From NCBI RefSeq assembly GCF_003584685.1, contig NZ_AP018549.1, positions 744,001-808,000 on the forward strand: a stretch of DNA of 64,000 nt, given 5' to 3'. Shown here in pieces: positions 33,591-43,592 of this stretch. This DNA is from Lactobacillus paragasseri (GTDB lineage: Bacteria; Bacillota; Bacilli; Lactobacillales; Lactobacillaceae). The translations under genes and the position numbers were made by a program. The notes below the pieces were generated by a model that saw only the letters and a list, made by a program, of their open reading frames with translations, had not been told where the DNA came from and searched no databases. Every line of letters starts with the position of its first letter. The first letter of the stretch is position 1.

Positions 33591-34147
33591 TGGCTAATGA
33601 AGTAATTGAAAAAGCAAAAGATAATATGAAAAAGTCTATCGCTGTCTTTCAAAAAGAATTGGGCGGTATTCGTGCCGGCGTTGCAAACGCAAGCCTACTA
33701 GAAGGAATTAAGGTTGATTACTATGGTGTTCCAACACCTCTTACACAAATGTCTAGTGTAAGTATTCCAGAAGCACGTGTATTAATGGTAACTCCTTATG
33801 ACAAGTCAAGTTTGGATGATATTGAACATGCTATTTTGGCTTCTGATCTTGGTATTACACCAGCTAACGATGGAACTGTAATTAGAATTGTTATTCCACA
33901 ATTGACTGGTGAACGTCGTCAAGAAATTGCTAAGCAAGTAGGTAAACTTGCTGAAAAAGGAAAGATTGCAGTACGTAATGTTCGTCGTGATGCAATGGAT
34001 ACTTTAAAGCGTCAAGAAAAAAATGGCGACATTACTGAAGACGAACAACGTAGTTTAGAAAAACAGGTTCAAAAGGTAACTGATGATGCTACTAAAGAAA
34101 TTGACAAATTAGCAGATCAAAAGAGTCAAGAAATTACTCAAGGTTAA
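33590..34147 (+). CDS. frr: ribosome recycling factor
   Basis: RRF releases ribosomes from mRNA together with EF-G after termination. The 185-residue protein has [38 protein letters not shown] and the C-terminal three-helix bundle with [14 protein letters not shown]. Translation is coupled to pyrH by a one-base stop/start overlap. Confidence 0.97.
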   Translation: MANEVIEKAKDNMKKSIAVFQKELGGIRAGVANASLLEGIKVDYYGVPTPLTQMSSVSIPEARVLMVTPYDKSSLDDIEHAILASDLGITPANDGTVIRIVIPQLTGERRQEIAKQVGKLAEKGKIAVRNVRRDAMDTLKRQEKNGDITEDEQRSLEKQVQKVTDDATKEIDKLADQKSQEITQG

Positions 34148-34165
34148 TCTAGGACTTGATAAACT

Positions 34166-34885
34166 ATGTCAGAATCGAAAAAATCACTTAATCATTTAGC
34201 CATAATTATGGACGGAAATGGCAGATGGGCAAAAAAAAGACATTTACCTCGTTTTGTTGGTCATCGACATGGAATGGACAATATACGAAATATTGCGCTT
34301 GCGGCAAATGAGATGGGGATCAAAGTTTTAACGCTCTATGCCTTTTCAACTGAAAACTGGGCAAGACCTACGGATGAAGTAAATTATTTGATGCGTTTGC
34401 CAATTGACTTTTTTGATAAGTTTATGCCTGAATTAATGGAAAATAATGTGCGGGTAAATATCATGGGATTTTTAGATGAATTACCTGAGAAGACTTATTT
34501 GGTAACACAAAAGGCAATGTCAGATACGGCTAATAATACCGGAATGATCTTAAATTTTGCCTTTAATTATGGATCTCGCCGAGAGATAACTGCTGGTGTT
34601 CAAAAAATTGCTCATCAGGTAAAAGCAGGAGAAATAAATCCTAATGATATTGATGAAAAGATGGTTTCTGATCATTTATTAACTCATTCTTTAACTCCAT
34701 ATGATGATCCCGATTTATTGATTAGAACCTCAGGAGAAGAACGCCTATCAAATTTCTTGTTGTGGCAGATGGCCTATACTGAATTTAGTTTTTCAAGTAA
34801 ATTATGGCCAGATTTTGATAAAAATGATTTAGAAAAATTAGTTAAAGATTACTACGGACGTAATCGTCGATTTGGAAAATTGTAA
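34166..34885 (+). CDS. uppS: undecaprenyl diphosphate synthase
   Basis: UppS (isoprenyl transferase) makes the C55 carrier lipid for peptidoglycan and teichoic acid synthesis. The 239-residue cis-prenyltransferase has [36 protein letters not shown] and the C-terminal [19 protein letters not shown]. It starts 18 bases after frr and probably continues that operon into cdsA. Confidence 0.96.
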   Translation: MSESKKSLNHLAIIMDGNGRWAKKRHLPRFVGHRHGMDNIRNIALAANEMGIKVLTLYAFSTENWARPTDEVNYLMRLPIDFFDKFMPELMENNVRVNIMGFLDELPEKTYLVTQKAMSDTANNTGMILNFAFNYGSRREITAGVQKIAHQVKAGEINPNDIDEKMVSDHLLTHSLTPYDDPDLLIRTSGEERLSNFLLWQMAYTEFSFSSKLWPDFDKNDLEKLVKDYYGRNRRFGKL

Positions 34886-34910
34886 AATTATTAGAACTGT
34901 AGATTTTTAA

Positions 34911-35702
34911 ATGAAACAACGTGTAATAACAGCTATTGTAGCTTTAATTTTATTTATTCCGATTGTTTTAATGGGAGGCATCTGGATTGATGTCCTTGCT
35001 TGTGCCTTTGCAGCAGTTGGAATTAGCGAAATTTTTATCATGAAGAAACAGATTATTGTTTCTTGGGATTTTATCTTGGCATTATTGGCCACTTTGACTA
35101 TGGCAGTGCCTGACTCATTCTTTAAGTTTTTACCAGCTTTTTTGAATAAGTATGATGTTTTTTATATTTTTGTAATGTTAATGCTGGTAAGAACAGTTTT
35201 ATCTAAGAATAGAGTAACTTTTGATGACGCTGGCGTTTATACTATTGCAGCATTATATATTGGTACTGGATTCCACTTTATGGCAGCTATTAGAAATGCT
35301 CATCTTGGATTAGCAATCTTAGGTTATGTTTTTGCTGTAGTTTGGTCCACAGATATTGCGGCTTATATGGTCGGTCGTAAGATCGGAAAACATAAGTTAT
35401 GGCCAGTAATTAGTCCAAATAAAACTTGGGAAGGCTCTATTGGCGCAGTTATCTGTGCAGTAATTGTTGCAGCAGTTTATGTTGCGTTAGTTCCTACTGG
35501 TAGAAATAATGTTTTAATGATTATTTTAGCCTTTTTCTTGTCAATTATTGGACAAATGGGAGATTTAGTTGAGTCTGCTTACAAGCGCTTTTATGGTGTA
35601 AAAGATTCAGGAAAAATCCTACCTGGTCATGGCGGAATCTTAGATCGTTTTGATAGCATGCTTTTCGTTTTACCTGTTGTTGCATTTATGGGTATTTTAT
35701 AG
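34911..35702 (+). CDS. cdsA: phosphatidate cytidylyltransferase
   Basis: CdsA makes CDP-diacylglycerol from phosphatidic acid and CTP, the branch point of phospholipid synthesis. The 263-residue protein has about eight membrane segments and the family signature in SPNKTWEGSIGAVICA and GDLVESAYKRFYGVKDSGK, followed by LPGHGGILDRFDS. Located between uppS and rseP, the usual Firmicutes order. No strong ribosome site is visible before the ATG; the gap to uppS is 25 bases. Confidence 0.95.
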   Translation: MKQRVITAIVALILFIPIVLMGGIWIDVLACAFAAVGISEIFIMKKQIIVSWDFILALLATLTMAVPDSFFKFLPAFLNKYDVFYIFVMLMLVRTVLSKNRVTFDDAGVYTIAALYIGTGFHFMAAIRNAHLGLAILGYVFAVVWSTDIAAYMVGRKIGKHKLWPVISPNKTWEGSIGAVICAVIVAAVYVALVPTGRNNVLMIILAFFLSIIGQMGDLVESAYKRFYGVKDSGKILPGHGGILDRFDSMLFVLPVVAFMGIL

Positions 35703-35714
35703 GAGAACTGCTAA

Positions 35715-36971
35715 ATGAAAGGTATTTTAATCTTTCTAGTTGTTTTTGGGATACTTGTTTTTGTTCATGAATTTGGACATTTTATTGTTGCAAAAAAATG
35801 CGGTATTCTGGTTCGTGAATTTTCAATTGGTATGGGACCAAAACTATTTCAAAAAATGCGCGCCAAGACCACTTATACGATAAGATGGCTTCCATTAGGA
35901 GGTTATGTGCGTTTAGCTGGTCCTGATGATGCTGCTAAGATTGATCCAGGTACTACTGTAGTTTTGCAGTTAGATAAGCAAAATAAGGTAAAGCGAATCG
36001 ATGCTTCTGGATCTCAAATGCCAATTGAAGGTATTCCTGTGCAGGTTAATTCAGCGGATTTGGTAGATGATCTAATTATTCAAGGCTATGAAAATGGAAA
36101 TGAAGATCAGCTTAAAACATATGCCGTTGATCATGATGCAACGATTATCGAACAAAATGGAACTGAATTATTAATTGCGCCACGTGATACACAATTTCAA
36201 GAAGCAAGTGTTGGAAAAAAACTAGCAACTAATTTTGCTGGCCCTTTTATGAATATTTTATTGGGTTTTATTGTATTTATTATTTGGTCTTTAGCAGCTC
36301 CTGGTGCTCCGACTACAACAGTAGGAAGTACAATTGCTAATCAACCAGCTCAGGTTGCTGGTATTAAAGCTAATGATCAAATTATTGCAATTAATGACAA
36401 GAAGATTAGTAATTTCAATCAAATTGCTTCTGAACTTGCAAAAAGCAAGGGAAAGACTGTTGAAGTGACAGTAAAGAGAGAAAACAAAGTTAAAGATTTC
36501 TCAGTAAAACCCAAAGCTAGAAAAATAGACGGTCAAAGAATTTATCAATTAGGATTTTATGGCAAACCTGACAATAGCCTTGGAGCTAAGCTAAAACGGG
36601 GCTGGGATACAAGTATTAGTACTACTGGTTTAATATTTAATGCAGTCGGAAATTTATTTAGACATTTTAGTTTGAATAAGCTTTCTGGCCCAGTTGGTAT
36701 TTACTCGCAAACAGTTCAAGTTTCAAATATGGGCTTTACGTATTTGCTAGCTTTTTTAGCAATGATTTCTATCAATTTAGGAATTGTAAACTTAATCCCA
36801 ATTCCAGGATTAGATGGTGGTAAGTTGTTACTTAACCTAATTCAGCTAATTATTGGAAAGCCAATTCCTGAAGATAAGGAAGCTATTGTAGATGTAATTG
36901 GTTTTGTCATTCTATTACTATTAATCGTTGCTGTAACTGGAAACGATATTTATCGATATTTTATTAAGTAA
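35715..36971 (+). CDS. rseP: site-2 protease RseP/RasP family
   Basis: Membrane-embedded zinc metalloprotease that cleaves single-pass proteins within the membrane (regulated intramembrane proteolysis, signal peptide remnants). The 418-residue protein has the metal motif FVHEFGHFIV in the first helix, a PDZ domain around 205-275 (IANQPAQVAGIKANDQIIAI) and the third metal ligand in NLIPIPGLDGGKL. A ~70-residue insert with no recognised domain lies between the first membrane helix and the second. Gene order cdsA-rseP-proS-polC is typical. Confidence 0.94.
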   Translation: MKGILIFLVVFGILVFVHEFGHFIVAKKCGILVREFSIGMGPKLFQKMRAKTTYTIRWLPLGGYVRLAGPDDAAKIDPGTTVVLQLDKQNKVKRIDASGSQMPIEGIPVQVNSADLVDDLIIQGYENGNEDQLKTYAVDHDATIIEQNGTELLIAPRDTQFQEASVGKKLATNFAGPFMNILLGFIVFIIWSLAAPGAPTTTVGSTIANQPAQVAGIKANDQIIAINDKKISNFNQIASELAKSKGKTVEVTVKRENKVKDFSVKPKARKIDGQRIYQLGFYGKPDNSLGAKLKRGWDTSISTTGLIFNAVGNLFRHFSLNKLSGPVGIYSQTVQVSNMGFTYLLAFLAMISINLGIVNLIPIPGLDGGKLLLNLIQLIIGKPIPEDKEAIVDVIGFVILLLLIVAVTGNDIYRYFIK

Positions 36972-36987
36972 ATTTTTGGAGGAATAA

Positions 36988-38685
36988 ATGCGTCAATCAA
37001 AATTTTTTATGCCAACATTAAAAGAGGCACCTTCTGATGCTGTAGCAAAAAGTCATCAATTAATGCTTAGAGGTGGTTATATTCGTCAGGTAACCGCTGG
37101 AGTATATGCATACTTACCATTAGGTTATCGCGTATTACGTAAGGCAGAAAATATTATTGAAGAAGAAATGAACAATATTAATGTGCCTGAAATGATTATG
37201 CCTCATCTATTGCCTGCTACTCTTTGGCAAGAATCTGGTCGTTATAAAAAATATGGCGCAGAAATGTTTAAACTTCAAGATCGTCATGGTCGTGAAAGTT
37301 TGCTTGGACCTACACATGAAGAAACTTTTACTGAAATTGTTGCCAAGAATTTGAAGAGCTATAAGCAAATGCCACTTGCTTTGTATCAAATTCAGACAAA
37401 ATTCCGTGATGAAAATCGTCCTCGCTTTGGTCTTCTTCGCGGCAGGGAATTCGTTATGCTTGATGGATATAGTTTTGCTGCAACTCGTGAACAACTAGAT
37501 GAACAGTTTGATGATCAAAAGGGTGCATATTTAAAGATCTTTAATCGTGCTGGTGTGACTGTTCACCCAGTTATTGCTGACTCTGGTACAATGGGCGGAA
37601 AGAACTCAACTGAGTTTCAAGCTCCAGCTGCAATTGGTGAAGATACAATTGCTACAAATGAAAAGGGAACTTATGCTGCAAACCTTGAAATGGCTAAAAG
37701 TATTGATACCTTTAAGCAGGAACCAGAAGACGCAAAGGAATTAACTAAAGTAGCTACTCCAGGTATGGACACAATTGATAAATTGGCTGAGTTTCTTAAA
37801 GTACCAGCTACTAGAATTGTTAAAAGTATTTTATATATTGCCGATGATCAAAAAGTCTTAGTTTTGATTCGTGGTGATAAAGAAATTAACGAAGTTAAAT
37901 TAGGTCATGTCTTAGATGCTGACGAAGTAAGAACTGCCAATGCTGATGAACTAGTAGAAATTACTGGTTCAGAAAAAGGCGGTGTAGGACCAATTGGTGC
38001 CGACTGGGCTGACAAGATTGTTGCTGATGAAACGGTTAAAGACCTTTATAATGTAGTTGTTGGTGCAAATGAAACTGATTATCAATATCAAAACGCTAAT
38101 CTAAATCGTGACTTTAAAGTCGATGAATTTGCTGATATTCGTACAGCAAATGAAGGCGAACCAGATCCAGTTGATCATTTACCTTTGAAATTTACTACTA
38201 GTATTGAAGTAGGTCATATTTTTAAATTAGGTACTTACTATACAAAGACGATGGGTGCTGATTTCTTAGATAACAATGGTAAGGCAAAGCCTGTAATCAT
38301 GGGCTCTTACGGAATTGGTGTTACAAGAATGCTTTCCGCAGCAGTTGAACAGCATTTAACTAAGAACGGAATTGCTTGGCCAAAAGAAATTGCTCCGTTT
38401 GCGATTCATTTAATTCAAATGAAGATGAAAGATGAAACTCAAACAGAATTGGCTGAAAAACTTGAAAAAGAACTTTCAACTAAGTATGATGTTTTATACG
38501 ATGATAGAAATGAACGTCCAGGTGTTAAGTTTAATGATGCAGATTTAGTCGGTGCACCATTAAGAATTACAATTGGTCGAAAAGCAAAAGATGGAATTGT
38601 AGAAGTTAAGCGTCCAACTGATGAAAAGGCTACGGAAATTAGCATTTCTGATTTGGATGCGATGATTACAAAAGAGTTAGGATAA
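36988..38685 (+). CDS. proS: prolyl-tRNA synthetase
   Basis: ProRS of the bacterial type, charging tRNA(Pro). The 565-residue class II synthetase has motif 1 around YLPLGYRVLRKAENIIEEEM, motif 2 FRDENRPRFGLLRGREFVM, an inserted editing domain (about 230-400) that removes mischarged alanine, with GVGPIGADW inside, motif 3 GSYGIGVTRMLSA and a C-terminal anticodon-binding domain starting PFAIHLIQM. The start has GGAGG. polC begins five bases after its stop. Confidence 0.96.
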   Translation: MRQSKFFMPTLKEAPSDAVAKSHQLMLRGGYIRQVTAGVYAYLPLGYRVLRKAENIIEEEMNNINVPEMIMPHLLPATLWQESGRYKKYGAEMFKLQDRHGRESLLGPTHEETFTEIVAKNLKSYKQMPLALYQIQTKFRDENRPRFGLLRGREFVMLDGYSFAATREQLDEQFDDQKGAYLKIFNRAGVTVHPVIADSGTMGGKNSTEFQAPAAIGEDTIATNEKGTYAANLEMAKSIDTFKQEPEDAKELTKVATPGMDTIDKLAEFLKVPATRIVKSILYIADDQKVLVLIRGDKEINEVKLGHVLDADEVRTANADELVEITGSEKGGVGPIGADWADKIVADETVKDLYNVVVGANETDYQYQNANLNRDFKVDEFADIRTANEGEPDPVDHLPLKFTTSIEVGHIFKLGTYYTKTMGADFLDNNGKAKPVIMGSYGIGVTRMLSAAVEQHLTKNGIAWPKEIAPFAIHLIQMKMKDETQTELAEKLEKELSTKYDVLYDDRNERPGVKFNDADLVGAPLRITIGRKAKDGIVEVKRPTDEKATEISISDLDAMITKELG

Positions 38686-38690
38686 TTTTT

Positions 38691-41600
38691 GTGGCAAATA
38701 AAAACGAACTTTTCAAAAAACTATTAGATCAAATCAAGTTTCCTGATAAGTTTGAAGATAACGATATTGTCCAAAATGGTGAAATTGAAAACGTGGATGT
38801 ATACGCTAATGAAAGAAAGTGGCAAATCCACGTTTTTTTTGATACACCACTAGATTTTGAAACTTATCGTTCTCTTAATGAACTTATCCATCAAACATTT
38901 GAACCGTTTGTAAATGTTGAATTATTAGTCCGGACCAAGGATGGAAATAGTAAAAATTTACCTGAATACTGGACATATGCAATTCAAAATTCAACTAATT
39001 TGAAACCTGCGGTTCGAGAATTTTTACAAGGACAAGCCCCACATTTAGAAAAAGAAAAATGGTTGATTCCAACCCAAAATAATGTTGTAAACGGGCTTCT
39101 TTCTGAACAAGTTTTAGCAGAACTTAATAGCGAATTTAGAAGATATGGCTTTTTTAATATTAAGTTTACTACCAAGGTTGATGAAACTAATATTGATGAG
39201 AATCTAAAAAGTTTAGAACAAGTGCAAGCTCAACATGAATCTGCAATGCAGGAATTCTATGAAAAGCAACCAGCTGAACCTAAGAAAAAGATGCCCATTA
39301 AAAGTACGAGAATGGGCAGTAATAAGGTTGATAAAAAGGCTAAATTTATTCAGATTCAAGATTTGGAAGATGGAAGCGGTAATGTAGCTATCGAAGGTCA
39401 CATTTTTAATACCGATATTCATGAATTAAAATCCGGAAGCGTAATTTTTACTGGTGAAATAACTGACTATACTGATTCAATCAGTTTTAAGAAGTTTGTT
39501 TCTGATAAGGATCAAATTGATTATCTAAAAGGAATTAAGCCTGGTGTTTGGGCTCGTATGCAAGGTTATGCAGCTGACGATCAATATCAGCATGATGTTG
39601 TTTTCAATATTCGAAACTTGGAATTAATTGAACATAAGGGTCGAGAAGAAAAGTATGAGGGAGAAGAAAAACGAGTTGAACTGCACCTTCATACAAATAT
39701 GAGTCAGTTAGATGCAACTAGTACTGCTAGCGATTATATCAAAACTGCCAAAAAGTTTGGTCAAAAAGCAATCGCAATTACTGACCACGCTGACGTTCAA
39801 GCATTCCCAGAAGCATATCATACTGGTGCGAGTGAGAAGATGAAGATCCTGTATGGATATGAAGCTAATATGATTGATGACCATGCTTTGCTCGTGCTTA
39901 ATCCTACTGAAATGGATTATCGTGATCGTGAATATGTGATTTTTGACGTTGAAACAACAGGTCTTTCTTCAGTGTATGATACTATTATCGAAATTGGTGC
40001 TGTTAAGATGAAAAATGGTGAGGTGCTTGAAAGATTTGATGAATTTATTAATCCTCATCATCCTTTAAGTGATACTACTATTAATTTGACATCAATTACT
40101 GATGAAATGGTTGGAGCAGCTGATGATGAAAAGGATGTAATTAAGAAATTTAAAGATTTCTATGGAGATCGTCCTTTATGTGGACATAATGTTCAGTTTG
40201 ATGTAGGTTTTGTAAACGCTGCTTTACGTCGTGCGGGCTTAGATGAAATTTCTCAACCTGTTGTTGATACTCTTGAAGTTTCAAGATTGCTGCATCCTGA
40301 ACAGACTCGACATACTCTTGATTCGCTAGCCAAAAAATATAATGTTGTTTTGGAGCATCACCACCGAGCTAACCAAGATGCTGAAGCTACAGGATATTTA
40401 ATGTTTAAGTTACTTGATGCTTTTAATGCTCGTTTCCATGAAGCTGATTTAGGTAAGATGAATGACTATGCAAAGTATGGTCAAGTATATAAAAGAGCTA
40501 AGCCTAGCCATATGAGTGTTCTTGCTTTAAACCAAGAGGGCTTAAAGAATATGTACAAGCTTGTTTCACTAGCAAGCACTAAATACTTCTATCGGATACC
40601 TAGAACGCCTAAGTCCGAACTAAGAAAATATCATAAGGGTTTATTGTTTGGTAGTGGTTGCTGGCAAGGTGATGTGTTCATTTCAATGATGCAAAAGGGA
40701 TATGATGAGGCGCGTGAAAAGGCTCGCTTTTACGACTATCTTGAGGTACAACCACCTGCATCCTACCAGACGCTAATTGACGATGATTTAATTAAAGATG
40801 AAGCTGAATTGCATGAAATTATTCAAAATATCTACAAATTAGGTAAAGAATTGAATAAACCAGTTGTTGCAACTGGTGACTCGCATTATGTTGAGCCCCA
40901 TGAAGCTATTTATCGCAAAATTTTATTAGCTGCCCAAAAATCAAATCCTAATCGTAATAAGAATTTACCTGATTTGCATTTTTATTCTACTCAAGAAATG
41001 CTGGATGCTTTTAGCTTTTTAGGAGAAGATGTTGCTAAAGAAATTGTAATTGAGAATACAAATAAGTTAGCAGATCAAATTGAAGAAATTGCTCCTATTA
41101 AGAGTGGCTTATATCCGCCACATATTGAAAATGCAGATCAAGAAATGAAAGATCTGACTTACAATAAGGCTTATGAGTTATATGGAAAACCGTTACCTAA
41201 GATTGTAGAGGACAGAATTGAACTTGAATTAAATTCGATTATTTCTAACGGGTATGCTGTTATTTATCTTATTTCTCAGCGTCTTGTTGCCAAATCAAAT
41301 AAAGATGGATATTTGGTAGGTTCTCGTGGATCGGTTGGTTCTAGTTTGGTAGCGACGATGTCTGGAATTACTGAAGTTAATCCTTTAGCTCCACATTATC
41401 GTTGTCCTAAATGTAAATATTCTAAATTTTTTGAAAATGGGGAATATGGATCTGGTTACGACTTACCTGATAAAGATTGCCCTAAGTGCGGAACTCCCTT
41501 AGTAAAAGATGGACAGGATATCCCATTTGCTACTTTCTTAGGTTTCCACGGAGATAAGGTTCCTGATATCGATTTGAACTTTTCTGGAGACTATCAGCCA

Positions 41601-42989
41601 GTTGCTCATAATTATATTCGTGTGATGTTTGGTCCAGATAATTCGTTTAGAGCTGGTACTATTGCGACTGTTGCTGATAAGACGGCATATGGATATGTGA
41701 AGCATTATGAAGATGAAAATGAATTGCATCTAAGAAATGCTGAGCTTGACCGTTTAGCTGCTGGTGCTTCCGGCGTAAAGAGAACAACTGGCCAGCACCC
41801 AGCTGGTATTGTTGTTGTGCCAGATAATATGGATATTTATGACTTTACTCCTGTACAGTATCCCGCTGATGATTTAAGTGCGGCTTGGCTTACAACGCAC
41901 TTTGACTTCCACTCTATTCACGATAATATTTTGAAATTCGATATTCTAGGGCATGATGACCCAACTATGATCAGAATGCTGCAAGATTTATCAGGAATTG
42001 ACCCATTAACTATTCCACCTGATGATCCAGGAGTAATGTCCTTATTTTCAAGTCCAGAAATTTTAGGTGTTACCCCTGAGCAAATTCAGTCAAAGACTGG
42101 TACTTTAGGTGTTCCAGAATTTGGAACAAAATTTGTTCGAGGAATGCTTGAAGAAACAAAGCCAACAACTTTTTCAGAATTATTGCAGATTTCGGGTTTG
42201 TCTCACGGGACTGATGTATGGTTAGGAAATGCAGAAGATTTAATTAATAACGGCACTTGCAAGCTAAAGAACGTAATTGGTTGTCGTGATAACATCATGA
42301 TGGACTTAATTCACTGGGGAGTAAAACCAGAAGTTGCTTTCTTTACCATGGAATCTGTACGTCACGGTAAGGGAATCAGTGATGAAAACATGAAAATTTT
42401 GAAGAAAAATGATAAGATTCCTGACTGGTACATTCCTTCTTGTTTGAAGATTAAGTATATGTTTCCGAAGGCTCATGCTACGGCTTATATTTTAATGGCA
42501 CTTAGAATTGCCTGGTTTAAGGTATATTATCCAGTGATTTATTATGCTTCTTATTTCTCAGTTCGTGCTGATTTGTTTGATTTAGTTGCAATGAGCCATG
42601 GAAAAAATACAGTAAAGGCTGCAATGAAGGAAATCCAAGATAAAGGAATGGATGTTTCTGCTAAGGATAAGTCGTTACTTACTGTTCTTGAAATTGCAAA
42701 CGAATGTTTAGAACGTGGTATAAAAATTAAGATGGTCGATGTAAATGAATCAGAAGCAATGGACTTTAAGATTATTGACGATCATACTATTCTAGCTCCG
42801 TTTAATGCAGTTCCAGGTTTAGGTGATAATGCTGCTAAGCAAATTGTTGCTGCCCGTGCAGAGCAAAAGTTTCTTTCAAAAGAAGATCTTGCAACACGCG
42901 GAAAAGTATCACAAACAATTATGGAATATTTTGAGAATAATGGAGTTCTTGAAGGGATGCCAGATCAAAATCAATTGTCACTATTTTAG
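38691..42989 (+). CDS. polC: DNA polymerase III PolC-type alpha subunit
   Basis: PolC is the main replicative polymerase of low-GC Gram-positives. The 1432-residue protein has an N-terminal OB-type region (VAIEGHIFN), a PHP domain (RVELHLHTNMSQLDATST), an inserted DnaQ-like 3'-5' exonuclease (YVIFDVETTGLSSVYDTIIE), the rest of the PHP domain, a four-cysteine zinc-binding loop near 905-935 (CPKCKYSKFF and CPKCG), then the palm with DIDLNFSGDYQPVAHNY. GTG start at 38691, only five bases after proS, with AGGA within the end of proS. No break is seen. Confidence 0.97.
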   Translation: MANKNELFKKLLDQIKFPDKFEDNDIVQNGEIENVDVYANERKWQIHVFFDTPLDFETYRSLNELIHQTFEPFVNVELLVRTKDGNSKNLPEYWTYAIQNSTNLKPAVREFLQGQAPHLEKEKWLIPTQNNVVNGLLSEQVLAELNSEFRRYGFFNIKFTTKVDETNIDENLKSLEQVQAQHESAMQEFYEKQPAEPKKKMPIKSTRMGSNKVDKKAKFIQIQDLEDGSGNVAIEGHIFNTDIHELKSGSVIFTGEITDYTDSISFKKFVSDKDQIDYLKGIKPGVWARMQGYAADDQYQHDVVFNIRNLELIEHKGREEKYEGEEKRVELHLHTNMSQLDATSTASDYIKTAKKFGQKAIAITDHADVQAFPEAYHTGASEKMKILYGYEANMIDDHALLVLNPTEMDYRDREYVIFDVETTGLSSVYDTIIEIGAVKMKNGEVLERFDEFINPHHPLSDTTINLTSITDEMVGAADDEKDVIKKFKDFYGDRPLCGHNVQFDVGFVNAALRRAGLDEISQPVVDTLEVSRLLHPEQTRHTLDSLAKKYNVVLEHHHRANQDAEATGYLMFKLLDAFNARFHEADLGKMNDYAKYGQVYKRAKPSHMSVLALNQEGLKNMYKLVSLASTKYFYRIPRTPKSELRKYHKGLLFGSGCWQGDVFISMMQKGYDEAREKARFYDYLEVQPPASYQTLIDDDLIKDEAELHEIIQNIYKLGKELNKPVVATGDSHYVEPHEAIYRKILLAAQKSNPNRNKNLPDLHFYSTQEMLDAFSFLGEDVAKEIVIENTNKLADQIEEIAPIKSGLYPPHIENADQEMKDLTYNKAYELYGKPLPKIVEDRIELELNSIISNGYAVIYLISQRLVAKSNKDGYLVGSRGSVGSSLVATMSGITEVNPLAPHYRCPKCKYSKFFENGEYGSGYDLPDKDCPKCGTPLVKDGQDIPFATFLGFHGDKVPDIDLNFSGDYQPVAHNYIRVMFGPDNSFRAGTIATVADKTAYGYVKHYEDENELHLRNAELDRLAAGASGVKRTTGQHPAGIVVVPDNMDIYDFTPVQYPADDLSAAWLTTHFDFHSIHDNILKFDILGHDDPTMIRMLQDLSGIDPLTIPPDDPGVMSLFSSPEILGVTPEQIQSKTGTLGVPEFGTKFVRGMLEETKPTTFSELLQISGLSHGTDVWLGNAEDLINNGTCKLKNVIGCRDNIMMDLIHWGVKPEVAFFTMESVRHGKGISDENMKILKKNDKIPDWYIPSCLKIKYMFPKAHATAYILMALRIAWFKVYYPVIYYASYFSVRADLFDLVAMSHGKNTVKAAMKEIQDKGMDVSAKDKSLLTVLEIANECLERGIKIKMVDVNESEAMDFKIIDDHTILAPFNAVPGLGDNAAKQIVAARAEQKFLSKEDLATRGKVSQTIMEYFENNGVLEGMPDQNQLSLF

Positions 42990-42997
42990 CGTGTTAA

Positions 42998-43026
42998 TTT
43001 ACAAATATTAGTAAATATGCTATTCT
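42998..43026 (+). promoter_or_regulatory. promoter of the rimP-nusA-infB operon
   Basis: TTTACA (42998-43003), 17 bases, extended -10 TGCTATTCT (43018-43026). Start near 43033 places a terminator-like hairpin within the first 50 bases of the transcript. Confidence 0.75.
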
Positions 43027-43052
43027 AAGAACGAAGTTCGAATAGCAAATTC

Positions 43053-43079
43053 GAGTGAGCAGCAATGCTCACTCTTTTT
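43053..43079 (+). terminator. terminator hairpin in the rimP leader (polC end or attenuator)
   Basis: Nine-base stem GAGTGAGCA (43053-43061) / TGCTCACTC (43066-43074), GCAA tetraloop, five T residues. It lies downstream of the predicted rimP promoter, so it would stop both polC readthrough and new rimP transcripts unless regulated. An alternative hairpin TCGAAT/ATTCGA (43038-43054) precedes it. Confidence 0.8.
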
Positions 43080-43096
43080 ATTACGGAGGAAGAGAT

Positions 43097-43573
43097 TTGA
43101 CAAAAGTTACCGAATTGGTGGCAGACGTAGTTACGCCTTTAGCTGAAGCAAGAGGCGATGAACTGGTCGATGTTGAATATGTAAAGGAAAAGAAGCAATA
43201 TTATCTTCGCATTTATGTTGATCGTCGCCCAGGCGGAATCGATATTGAAGAGATCGCAAATTTGAGTGAATTGGTATCAGAAAAGTTAGATGAATTAGAT
43301 CCTGATCCTTTTCCTGAGCCGTATATTTTAGAGCTTTCATCTCCTGGTTTAGAGCGTCCAATCAAAAATGAAAAAGATTGGGAGCGCGCCAAAGGATCAT
43401 ACATTCATGTTAGTCTTTATCAAAAAATTGATGGGGAAAAGACTTATGAAGGTACTTTAAAAGATCTCAATCAAGATCAGATCGTCTTAGAAGTAAAGAT
43501 CAAAACACGACGCAAAGAAATAACAATCCCTCGAAAGACGATTGCCTCTAGTCGCTTTGCAGTTGAATTTTAG
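43097..43573 (+). CDS. rimP: ribosome maturation factor RimP
   Basis: RimP assists 30S assembly. The 158-residue protein has [24 protein letters not shown] cut into the typical N-terminal domain, [20 protein letters not shown] and the core [14 protein letters not shown], then an SH3-like C-terminal part. Start is TTG at 43097 with GGAGGA six bases upstream; an earlier in-frame start at 43055 would lie inside the terminator hairpin. First gene of the nusA operon. Confidence 0.94.
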   Translation: MTKVTELVADVVTPLAEARGDELVDVEYVKEKKQYYLRIYVDRRPGGIDIEEIANLSELVSEKLDELDPDPFPEPYILELSSPGLERPIKNEKDWERAKGSYIHVSLYQKIDGEKTYEGTLKDLNQDQIVLEVKIKTRRKEITIPRKTIASSRFAVEF

Positions 43574-43592
43574 AAAGGATGATCAAAAACTT

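Noticed and set aside
43019-43046. GCTATTC/GAATAGC hairpin before rimP as part of the leader RNA
   Set aside because: Its left arm overlaps the -10 element, so it would not be in the rimP transcript.
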